The position numbers and the translations under genes are program-made. From the NCBI RefSeq assembly GCF_003634015.1, contig NZ_RBII01000001.1:682001-746000 (forward strand): a stretch of DNA of 64,000 nt, given 5' to 3'. This stretch comes from Litorimonas taeanensis (GTDB lineage Bacteria > Pseudomonadota > Alphaproteobacteria > Caulobacterales > Maricaulaceae). Positions 35,673 to 42,818 of the stretch are shown one piece after another; positions within the stretch are counted from its first letter, which is position 1; each line of letters starts with the position of its first letter. The notes under the pieces are model-generated. The model was not told the origin of the DNA and did no database searches. It saw only the letters and a program-made list of their open reading frames with translations.

Positions 35673-36691
35673 AACGTAGGGCCGTAATAGAAGAGGCAAT
35701 AGGGGAAACACGTGCAGCCGTTTATGAAGGCCGCCGCCTCGTTGAACTCCATTTAACTCGCGAAACCGAGGCAGGCTTACCACAAGCCGGTGATATATAT
35801 GTTGGGCGCGTCACACAGCTAGAACCTAGCTTGAATGGAGCTTTTTTGAAACTGGGCGCGAATTTAAGTGGGTTCGTAAGTTTCGCGAATAATCGTGGAA
35901 TGCCTAAGCTTGTTGAAGGACAGTTGATTGAGGGCGTAGTTGCTCAAGCCGCTGGTGAGGGGAAAGCCTGTCGTGTTCGGTTCTCTCAAGTCATCACATC
36001 AGGCGATGTTGGGGTGGTGAAAAAAACGACACTGAAGGAGAGACTATCATCTCGTTTTGAAGCTATCTCATTCGATGAGGCGTCAGTTTCTGTAATAGAT
36101 GAAGCGACAGAACGAAAAATTTCGCTAAAGGGAGGGGGAACGGTCACATTTGACCAAACAGAGGCTCTCCTCGCTATTGATGTTGATAAAGCCCAAGGTG
36201 GTAGCGCTTTAGAGGTTTGTCTAACTGCATTAGACCTTATTGCTGCGCAGCTGAGATTAAGAGGTTTAGGAGGATTAATCGTTATCGATTTTCCAAATTT
36301 ACGCCAAGCAAAACATAGAAATCAACTTTTGAAGGCCGCGGAGCGCGCTTTTGAAAATGACCCTGCTATTGTAAAACTTGCCACATTATCCCGATTTGGG
36401 TGTTTAGAGATGACGCGTTCCAAAGACTACCCTTCACTGGATAGTTTGATGAACACTCGTTTTGGAGAGGCGACGGCGGAGACCCGTGCCATTAGAGCGC
36501 TAAGGCAATTGGAAAGAGAGGCGTTAGCCAATCGGGGAGCGAATCTAACCTTATCCGTCGACTCCGGCATTTCGTCTTGGCTTGAGAGTAATGTGATTGA
36601 TTGGAATGACGCGCTTCATGCGCGCATCGGCGCGCGCTATAAAATTAATGTAGTGGATACTAAAGGTTTTTCTGTACAAGCGGATCGATAA
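35669..36691 (+). CDS. Short RNase E/G family ribonuclease
   Basis: A 340-residue member of the RNase E/G family, much shorter than E. coli RNase G (489). An N-terminal S1-like segment (GDIYVGRVTQLEPSLNGAFL) is followed by the catalytic part with the Mg-binding Asp pair in LLAIDVDKAQGG and GLIVIDFPNLRQAKHR. The zinc-link Cys pair and the C-terminal scaffold are absent, as in other short alphaproteobacterial forms encoded after maf. It likely processes RNA, but loss of the zinc link suggests a monomer. Overlaps maf by four bases. Confidence 0.88.
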   Translation: MKRRAVIEEAIGETRAAVYEGRRLVELHLTRETEAGLPQAGDIYVGRVTQLEPSLNGAFLKLGANLSGFVSFANNRGMPKLVEGQLIEGVVAQAAGEGKACRVRFSQVITSGDVGVVKKTTLKERLSSRFEAISFDEASVSVIDEATERKISLKGGGTVTFDQTEALLAIDVDKAQGGSALEVCLTALDLIAAQLRLRGLGGLIVIDFPNLRQAKHRNQLLKAAERAFENDPAIVKLATLSRFGCLEMTRSKDYPSLDSLMNTRFGEATAETRAIRALRQLEREALANRGANLTLSVDSGISSWLESNVIDWNDALHARIGARYKINVVDTKGFSVQADR

Positions 36692-36692
36692 T

Positions 36693-36857
36693 ATGCCTGA
36701 AACAAAGTGTACGATTTGCAAAACTAAACCCGTTTCAGAGGCGTATAAACCTTTTTGCTCTAAACGTTGCGCAGATGTTGATCTTGGTCGTTGGTTGAAA
36801 GGTGGGTACTCAATACCAAGCGATGAGCGGCCACCTGATCCTATTAATGATGCCTAG
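36693..36857 (+). CDS. yacG: DNA gyrase inhibitor YacG (zinc ribbon)
   Basis: A 54-residue zinc protein, missed by usual length cut-offs. The four Cys (KCTICK and FCSKRC) and the tail LGRWLKGGYSIP match YacG throughout. YacG binds GyrB and blocks DNA binding by gyrase. ATG at 36693 comes one base after the RNase stop, so it is the last gene of the murA block. It ends three bases from the convergent GDPD gene. Confidence 0.93.
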   Translation: MPETKCTICKTKPVSEAYKPFCSKRCADVDLGRWLKGGYSIPSDERPPDPINDA

Positions 36858-36860
36858 CTC

Positions 36861-37673
36861 CTACCGTTCAATGAGATAATCAAATAAGTCTTTATTGTCG
36901 CTGAAATAGTCGTTTAGTTTTAATTTCTTGCTTTCTGATTCCAATATATTCGCGTCTGTGTAAGAGAAGGCGCTGACTTTTATATTATCCCGTTGATATT
37001 GCCGAACGAGTTCAGGCCAAACTTGACCAGCTGGCACGCAAACATGAGTCAAAATACGCCTTAAGTCCCCACGAAGCGGGCCATCCACAAACCACCCAGA
37101 GCGCTCTCCGACAACTACTTTTCTGTCTGGACGAGGGATATGACCTTTTTGAGCAAAGAAAACATGATGGATAGCGCGAGTGTTACGTCCCGGTCTTCTG
37201 CACCAATGGCTGAGGCATAATTGTTGGTCAGGTTTGATATCGTTGAGCGCATATAAAACTTCGGGTAGCCAGCTAACCCAAACCACTCTGTTTTCCAGCT
37301 TATAGGCCATGACTAAGGCGTATATTGCCTCTTCAAATCCAGCATCTTTGATGTCTATAAGAAGTGTGCAATTTTTATTGGCATGGTCTGCTATTGCTTT
37401 GAAGAGAGCCTCTGCTGTTGGCATCTGAGAGAAGTCTCCGCCTAACGCATTTATTCCATCCGCCATCAAATCACAAATGTGATGCGTTTTTCCTTGAGCG
37501 TCTTTGGCATGTTCATCATGGTAAATTAGGGGGGTGCCACAACGTGTGACCCGAATGTCAAATTCAACTTGTTTGACGCCAAACTCTAATGCTGCGTTTA
37601 ACCCGTCAATCGTGTTTTCCTTATCTGTAAAGCCTCTAAACCGATGTGAAATGAGTGCGCTAAATTCAACCAT
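36861..37673 (-). CDS. Glycerophosphodiester phosphodiesterase family protein
   Basis: A 270-residue TIM-barrel esterase. Metal and substrate residues appear in ISHRFRGFTDKENTIDGLNA (His/Arg, then EN), VEFDIRVTRCGTPLIYHDE (Glu/Asp and HD) and LLIDIKDAG. No signal peptide, so cytoplasmic. It cleaves glycerophosphodiesters to glycerol-3-phosphate and an alcohol; short and related forms act on other phosphodiesters. ATG at 37673, single gene, convergent with yacG. Confidence 0.88.
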   Translation of the reverse strand: MVEFSALISHRFRGFTDKENTIDGLNAALEFGVKQVEFDIRVTRCGTPLIYHDEHAKDAQGKTHHICDLMADGINALGGDFSQMPTAEALFKAIADHANKNCTLLIDIKDAGFEEAIYALVMAYKLENRVVWVSWLPEVLYALNDIKPDQQLCLSHWCRRPGRNTRAIHHVFFAQKGHIPRPDRKVVVGERSGWFVDGPLRGDLRRILTHVCVPAGQVWPELVRQYQRDNIKVSAFSYTDANILESESKKLKLNDYFSDNKDLFDYLIER

Positions 37674-37719
37674 GAATATGGCATAACAGTTCGAGGCGAA
37701 ACTTCAAAGGGATATGAGT

Positions 37720-38145
37720 TTAACGGATGTCGAATCCACCCCAAAGCACAGAAAAGGCTTCGCAATGAATCACGACACTTTCATAGTCAGATAAGTCTAT
37801 TGTGTCTGGGATAATGTAACTTTGCTGTCCTTTTTTAGACTTTAACACGCCGATTTTAACACTGGTTTGATCAACAGTCTCGCCTTCGAGTTCTGATACA
37901 GGCTTTTTTGAAAGATAGACTTTCAAATCAGGGCCGCCTTTAGTTTTAAAATCATCCGAAAATTGAATTTCATACCCGTTTTCGCTTTTAGAAAGCATGG
38001 CTGTGCCGTCAATTTTATATCGTTTTTTTTCAAATTTATGTTGTGATGATTGAACGGTATTGGCGTTTATTTGCGCCACGGCAGTTCCTGCTGAAAGAAT
38101 AGAAACGCTAAAAATAGCGGCTGTGATAATAGATGTAATTTTCAT
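37720..38145 (-). CDS. Secreted DM13-domain protein
   Basis: A 141-residue exported protein; signal peptide residues 1-24, cut after AVA. The rest is one DM13 domain: YKIDGTAMLSKSENGYEIQF, DDFKTKGGPDLKVYLSKKP, KSKKGQQSYIIPDTIDLSDY and the closing VVIHCEAFSVLWGGFDI with its conserved Cys. DM13 domains are proposed to take part in redox or electron-transfer steps on the cell surface; the role here is unknown. It is probably a single-gene unit: the next leftward gene upstream (38264-38524) ends 118 bases away. Confidence 0.85.
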   Translation of the reverse strand: MKITSIITAAIFSVSILSAGTAVAQINANTVQSSQHKFEKKRYKIDGTAMLSKSENGYEIQFSDDFKTKGGPDLKVYLSKKPVSELEGETVDQTSVKIGVLKSKKGQQSYIIPDTIDLSDYESVVIHCEAFSVLWGGFDIR

Positions 38146-38263
38146 GATTTTCTATTCCCACAAATATATCTCAAACACCAATCACATGGCCGTGAAAATG
38201 AGGTGTTCAAAAACTCTGTTTTTGCCGCGGGGCTCGCGATTGTTTGCTTTGTTAGCGGTTTTA

Positions 38264-38524
38264 CTAAGGCATACCCCCAACAAAGGCCTCCGTGTCGCCT
38301 AGGAAAGGCTTAGCGACTCTAAACTTGCGACAGCCGCATCCAAATTGCGGACAGATGATGAGTTTAGCTATCTCATCAACGAAGAGGTATTTGTGACAGG
38401 GGTGTCCCACCCATTCATCCACATCATGATACCATTGATAGGAACATTTTAGGCAGGTGATATGCAGCCGCTCATGCGGTTCCATATCTTGTAATTGAGT
38501 TTCACTTTGCCAAGAGAGTGTCAA
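38264..38524 (-). CDS. Small Cys-rich zinc-ribbon protein co-transcribed with the Y-family polymerase
   Basis: An 86-residue protein starting at TTG 38524, which overlaps the polymerase stop (TTGA) and has GGAGGA inside the polymerase coding end. Eight Cys/His-rich positions stand out: ITCLKCSYQWYHD (CxxC), GHPCHKY, and CPQFGCGCRKF, likely one or two zinc sites. No family recognised. Because it shares the LexA-controlled transcript with the lesion-bypass polymerase, it may be a damage-induced nucleic-acid-binding partner (inference). Confidence 0.7.
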   Translation of the reverse strand: MTLSWQSETQLQDMEPHERLHITCLKCSYQWYHDVDEWVGHPCHKYLFVDEIAKLIICPQFGCGCRKFRVAKPFLGDTEAFVGGMP

Positions 38525-39792
38525 AAGAAGTCCTCCGCTGCTGGTATGCGTGTGAAAGAGATTTTACCGCCTGCTAGAGAGCCGGCTTTCATGGGCCATG
38601 GACCAAGGGATATGGCTGTTCTTCCAAACCGTCTGTTTAAGTCGTCCGTTGTACGGGTTAGCACTTCCCATCTTTGCCGAGTGCTGTCGTCATAATGTAA
38701 GAGATCGAGCTGTCGTTCTTGAACATCGTAGAGGTCAACAAGCACAACTCCGATTTGATAAATACGATCACATTCATTGATGACGGATGCTGCGCGCTCC
38801 CATAATTTCATTAAGGCTCCTAATATAGCTTGGTCGTCTGAGACATGGGGTAAGGAGAGGCTATCCCGATAGGTGCGATTATAAAGGGCAGCTGTAAAAT
38901 AAAGTCCAGCCGCCCTAAACCCATCTCTGCGCATCCGCCTGGCGGCTTTGGTGAGTAAGATACGGCTAAAAGCTCTCACATCAGGTACGGCCCGCTCATC
39001 AGGAGGGAGAATACGGGAATGCCCAAACATACCGCGCTTAGAAGGTTGGGCTTTGACATCATAACCGTGAAGAGCATACCAAAGCCGCTCACCATTCACA
39101 TTACCCCAGAGTTTTCTGATTTGCTTGGGCTCGCTCTCCCAGAGCCGTGTCATATTCACGATTCCTGCTGAATACAGCCGGCGTATATTGCCTGGGCCAA
39201 TGCCAGGAATGTCATCAAAAGACAGAGAGAGTAAGGGCCCTGGCAAGTCATGAGGATGTAAGATCGTTAGTCCGTTGGGTTTGTCGAGCTTACAGGCAAT
39301 TTTGGACAACATACGATTGGCACTCATACCAATAGAGCAGGTAATTTGTTCGCCTATGGCCTGCCTTATGCGAGTTTTGATAGCTTGTGCTAAGCTTTCA
39401 GGGTCACGCTGCCCGCCCGCATCAACGATGCAGGTAATCTCATCAATTGATTTTCGCTTATCAATGGGTATGACTCTCTCAATTTCATTCAAGAGCGCGT
39501 CTTGGGCACGGCGGTAAAGGTCTGGCTTTTGGGCAACGAGAATGAGTTCGGGACAACGCTCTTTCGCTTCTTGGGATTTCATGACATTGGTAAGGCCTGC
39601 AGCCTTGGCCTCTTTAGAGCACGCAATCATTGCGCCTGGGTAAATACCGCGATGGTCTGGCTTTGTGGCCCCTTCAAAAGCGACAACCCCTACAGGGCGT
39701 CCGCGCAATAGCGAATTGCATTGCTGTTCGACCGACGCAAAGAACCCGTCAAAGTCCAGATAGAGGCTTTCAATGTTAGCAACACTTCTCAT
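38521..39792 (-). CDS. Y-family DNA polymerase (DinB/Pol IV-like, lesion bypass)
   Basis: A 423-residue translesion polymerase. Palm motifs: YLDFDGFFASVEQQ (metal Asp), RKSIDEITC (SxDE), SIGMSANRMLSKIACKLDKP. The finger region and helix-hairpin-helix (FDDIPGIGPGNIRRLYSAGI) follow, with the little-finger domain after residue 230. No clear beta-clamp QLxLF end is visible. ATG at 39792 lies inside a perfect inverted repeat, and a LexA box is 29 bases upstream, so it should be SOS-induced. dinB is the likely orthologue but the long C-terminal region leaves umuC-like naming open. Confidence 0.9.
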   Translation of the reverse strand: MRSVANIESLYLDFDGFFASVEQQCNSLLRGRPVGVVAFEGATKPDHRGIYPGAMIACSKEAKAAGLTNVMKSQEAKERCPELILVAQKPDLYRRAQDALLNEIERVIPIDKRKSIDEITCIVDAGGQRDPESLAQAIKTRIRQAIGEQITCSIGMSANRMLSKIACKLDKPNGLTILHPHDLPGPLLSLSFDDIPGIGPGNIRRLYSAGIVNMTRLWESEPKQIRKLWGNVNGERLWYALHGYDVKAQPSKRGMFGHSRILPPDERAVPDVRAFSRILLTKAARRMRRDGFRAAGLYFTAALYNRTYRDSLSLPHVSDDQAILGALMKLWERAASVINECDRIYQIGVVLVDLYDVQERQLDLLHYDDSTRQRWEVLTRTTDDLNRRFGRTAISLGPWPMKAGSLAGGKISFTRIPAAEDFF

Positions 39793-39808
39793 AGGAAAAC
39801 TTTCCTAT
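39791..39808. promoter_or_regulatory. Perfect inverted repeat covering the polymerase start and ribosome binding site
   Basis: ATAGGAAA (39791-39798) and TTTCCTAT (39801-39808) flank AC. On the mRNA this contains both the AGGAAA ribosome binding site and the first bases of the ATG, so an 8-bp stem could hide the start. The loop is only two bases, so the stem would have to fray slightly. Confidence 0.45.
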
Positions 39809-39820
39809 TGCAAGGGCCGG

Positions 39821-39835
39821 GAACATTGCAAGAAC
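39821..39835 (-). promoter_or_regulatory. LexA (SOS) box upstream of the Y-family polymerase
   Basis: On the minus strand this reads GTTCTTGCAATGTTC, a perfect match to GTTC-N7-GTTC, the LexA site of alphaproteobacteria. It lies 29-43 bases before the ATG at 39792. TTGCAAT is repeated 18 bases apart here (39807-39813 and 39825-39831 on the plus strand as ATTGCAA). Confidence 0.82.
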
Positions 39836-40005
39836 AAAAAGGCTTTGTTCCTGTGTGTAACTTTAGTGCCACCAAATTTTATACAGGAACCGCATAAATT
39901 TAGAATAAAAATTAGAGCTAACTAAATACTCAAGTTAATGCGCCGCAAGTGAGGGCAAAAGCGATCAATATAGTAAAAGCTAAAGTAATATGAAAGGAGA
40001 GGAAA

Positions 40006-40081
40006 TGGTGCCCGAACCTGGATTTGAACCAGGGACACACGGATTTTCAATCCGTTGCTCTACCAACTGAGCTATTCGGGC
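40006..40081 (-). tRNA. tRNA-Phe (anticodon GAA)
   Basis: The minus strand gives acceptor GCCCGAA with TTCGGGC, D arm GCTC/GAGC, anticodon arm ACGGA/TCCGT with loop TTGAAAA, T arm CCTGG/CCAGG with loop TTCAAAT, and an encoded CCA at 40006-40008. Confidence 0.97.
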
Positions 40082-40245
40082 ATTGAATGAAAATGAATGT
40101 CTCACTTTCAAATCGAAGCGCCTTATAGGGAATGGGTTTTCCTCTGTCCATGCCCAATTTTGTGTTATTTCTTTATATTTTCACATAAGGCTTTTTCAGC
40201 AAGAAAACATGATTTCACCCATGAATCTCCTTTATTTCTAGTTAT

Positions 40246-40257
40246 GTTAGCGCTAAC
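40246..40257. promoter_or_regulatory. GTTAGCGCTAAC palindrome upstream of transketolase, LacI-family-like operator
   Basis: A perfect 12-bp palindrome with central CG, in the context ATGTTAGCGCTAAC, about 110 bases before the tkt ATG. Central-CG palindromes of this form are typical operators of LacI-family sugar regulators. No such regulator gene is in the window. The remaining DNA from 40082 to 40368 shows no gene. Confidence 0.45.
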
Positions 40258-40368
40258 TATTTATAAGATTGAAAAAACACAAACCGAAGTTGGTAATTTA
40301 TAACAGACTGTGACATTGACGCAGGGTATTTACCTAAACGAATCTCTTTTTATTTTTCCAGGTGCGAA

Positions 40369-42363
40369 ATGACTGAACTTTCTAAATCTCAACGTGAACA
40401 TAGAGACATGGCAAATGCCATTGCCGCCTTGTCTATGGATGCCGTTCAAAAGGCGAACTCTGGCCATCCAGGCATGCCAATGGGAATGGCAGATGTTGCT
40501 ACAGTTCTGTTTTCTAAGTTTTTAAAGTTTGACCCAAAAGCACCAAATTGGGCTGACCGAGATCGGTTTATTCTGTCGGCCGGACATGGTTCAATGTTGA
40601 TTTATAGCTTGTTGCACCTGACAGGATATAAAGCTGTGACGATGGATCAGATTAAAAACTTCCGTCAATTAGGCTCAATTACAGCGGGCCATCCGGAATA
40701 TGGCCATGTACCTGGTGTGGAAACAACAACGGGTCCATTGGGGCAGGGGATTTCCAATGCTGTTGGTTTTGCTTTGGCTGAACGTCATTTGAATGCGCGC
40801 TATAGCGATGACCTTGTTAATCACTACACTTATGTCATTGCAGGAGATGGCTGCCTAATGGAAGGGATCAGTCAAGAGGCTATCTCTCTGGCTGGCCACT
40901 TGAAGCTAAACAAATTGATCGTCTTCTGGGATGACAACAACATTACAATTGATGGTCCAGTTACTCTGTCGGACTCTACGAGCCAAAAGAAACGATTTGA
41001 GGCAAGTGGTTGGAAAGTTATTGAAATTGATGGTCATAACCCAACGCAAATTGCCAATGCTGTGCGGCGGGCACATAAATCTGATGTTCCAACCCTTATT
41101 GCCTGTAAAACGGCAATTGGGAAAGGTGCCCCTAATAAAGAAGGAACAAACAAAGCTCATGGATCACCATTAGGAGATGATGAAATTCAAGCGACGCGTG
41201 ACGCACGCGGCTGGCCTCACGCTCCATTTGAGATCCCTAGCGATGTATACAGCCTTTGGAAACGTCCTGGCCGCAAAGGCCGTAAGGCCCATAAAGCCTG
41301 GGAAGAGCGGCTCAATGCATCAAAACAGGCCGACGACTTTAAGCGGTCTATGGCAGGTGGCTTAAATGAAGGGTGGCTCGAAAAGTTCCAAAGCTACAAA
41401 GACAGTATTGCCGTAGAAAAGCCGACCATGGCGACTCGTGCTTCTTCGGGTAAGGCTTTGATTCCACTCACAGAAGCCCTGACAGATATGATATCTGGTT
41501 CAGCAGATCTGGAAGGGTCAAATAAAACAAAAACGCCTGCAACTTCGAATGAAATCCAAGCCGGAAATTACGGGGGGCGTTACATAAATTATGGCATCCG
41601 TGAGCATGGCATGGCGGCGGCTATGAATGGTATGGCGTTGCATGGCGGTATTTTACCGTATTCTGGCCTATTCATGGTATTTATGGATTATTGTCGTCCT
41701 TCCGTCCGCTTGGCTGCACTTATGGGTATACAGTCAATTTATGTGGCCACGCATGACTCTATTGGCGTTGGCGAAGATGGCCCAACACATCAACCTGTGG
41801 AACATTTGGCGTCCCTTAGAGCGATACCAAATTGCTATACTTATCGACCTGCGGATGCGCTTGAAACTGCAGAATGTTGGGAGTTGGCCGTGCAGCGCAA
41901 AGATAGCCCGTCGATTATGGCACTTACACGTCAAAACTTACCCGCCATACGAGATGATGCTTCAACCAATATGTGTGCCCGCGGAGGTTATGTCCTCAGG
42001 CCGGGTGCAGGAGCCGATGATATTGTTTTAATCGCATCAGGATCCGAAGTTAGCCTTGCGGTCGAAGCGCATGAACAGCTAGCAGAGCAAGGTATATCAG
42101 CCCGTATTGTCTCTATACCCTCAATGGATATTTTCTTAGAGCAAGACGAGAAATATATTCGTTCCGTCTTGGGTAAGGCGCTGCCTAAGATTGCGATTGA
42201 GGCAGGCATTCGCCAAGGGTGGGATGCCTTAATTGGCCGCGATGGTGGATTTATTGGTATGGATAGTTTTGGTGCTTCTGCCCCTGGCGCACAGCTGTTT
42301 GAACATTTCGGCATAACCGTCGAAGCGATAGTTGAAATGGCAAAGTCTAAGGTTAAAGGCTAA
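40369..42363 (+). CDS. tkt: Transketolase
   Basis: A 664-residue thiamine-diphosphate enzyme that moves two-carbon units between sugar phosphates in the pentose phosphate pathway (and Calvin cycle where present). Seen: SGHPGMPMGMADVA near residue 27, GPLGQGISNAVGFALAE, the ThDP motif GDGCLMEGISQEA...WDDNN, and the C-terminal part with YGIREHGMAAAMNG (catalytic Glu) and HDSIGVGEDGPTHQPVE. ATG at 40369 follows AGGTGCG. A possible LacI-type operator lies upstream. The TIGR01244 gene starts three bases after its stop. Confidence 0.96.
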   Translation: MTELSKSQREHRDMANAIAALSMDAVQKANSGHPGMPMGMADVATVLFSKFLKFDPKAPNWADRDRFILSAGHGSMLIYSLLHLTGYKAVTMDQIKNFRQLGSITAGHPEYGHVPGVETTTGPLGQGISNAVGFALAERHLNARYSDDLVNHYTYVIAGDGCLMEGISQEAISLAGHLKLNKLIVFWDDNNITIDGPVTLSDSTSQKKRFEASGWKVIEIDGHNPTQIANAVRRAHKSDVPTLIACKTAIGKGAPNKEGTNKAHGSPLGDDEIQATRDARGWPHAPFEIPSDVYSLWKRPGRKGRKAHKAWEERLNASKQADDFKRSMAGGLNEGWLEKFQSYKDSIAVEKPTMATRASSGKALIPLTEALTDMISGSADLEGSNKTKTPATSNEIQAGNYGGRYINYGIREHGMAAAMNGMALHGGILPYSGLFMVFMDYCRPSVRLAALMGIQSIYVATHDSIGVGEDGPTHQPVEHLASLRAIPNCYTYRPADALETAECWELAVQRKDSPSIMALTRQNLPAIRDDASTNMCARGGYVLRPGAGADDIVLIASGSEVSLAVEAHEQLAEQGISARIVSIPSMDIFLEQDEKYIRSVLGKALPKIAIEAGIRQGWDALIGRDGGFIGMDSFGASAPGAQLFEHFGITVEAIVEMAKSKVKG

Positions 42364-42366
42364 ATT

Positions 42367-42795
42367 ATGCACGAACTGCCTGGAAAAGTTTTTGTCACAG
42401 GACAGCTTTTACCTGAGCAACTGATTGACCTCCATGAGAAGGGGGTTCAATCACTCATCAATAATCGACCCGAACGTGAAGCGTTAAATCAGCCCACATC
42501 TGATGAAATCGAATCCGCCGCGCTTGCCATAGATATGCCTTATAATTTCATACCTATGGCAGGCGGGCTTTCACTGGAAATTATTGAAGCTAGTGTAGAG
42601 GCGTATGGTGAAATGCCTCGGCCGATTGTGGCTTATTGTGCCAGTGGGATGCGCTCGGCAGCGCTTTGGGGGTTTGCTCATGTTAAATCTATGGGAGCAG
42701 ACAGCGTTATCGAGGCTTTAAACAATTCCCCGTATAATCTAGAGCAGATTTATCCTTCGCTCAGAGCTTTTTCCCAAGACGAAGGTGGTGCATAA
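42367..42795 (+). CDS. TIGR01244 family phosphatase/sulfur transferase-like protein (Blh-type)
   Basis: A 142-residue dual-specificity-phosphatase-fold protein. The active-site loop is YCASGMRSAALW (C-x5-R), preceded by KVFVTGQLLPEQL and LINNRPERE typical of TIGR01244/DUF442 proteins. Members are annotated as beta-lactamase-hydrolase-like or sulfur transferases and are often near sulfide-handling or SulP genes. Here a SulP transporter follows after 23 bases, so a role in sulfur or sulfate metabolism is plausible but inferred. Confidence 0.85.
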   Translation: MHELPGKVFVTGQLLPEQLIDLHEKGVQSLINNRPEREALNQPTSDEIESAALAIDMPYNFIPMAGGLSLEIIEASVEAYGEMPRPIVAYCASGMRSAALWGFAHVKSMGADSVIEALNNSPYNLEQIYPSLRAFSQDEGGA

Positions 42796-42818
42796 GCGCC
42801 AGAAACGGAAACTTTACA

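Noticed and set aside
38060-38302. 80-codon plus-strand frame between DM13 and the zinc-ribbon gene
   Set aside because: Overlaps both neighbours on the other strand, no ribosome site, no recognisable protein character.
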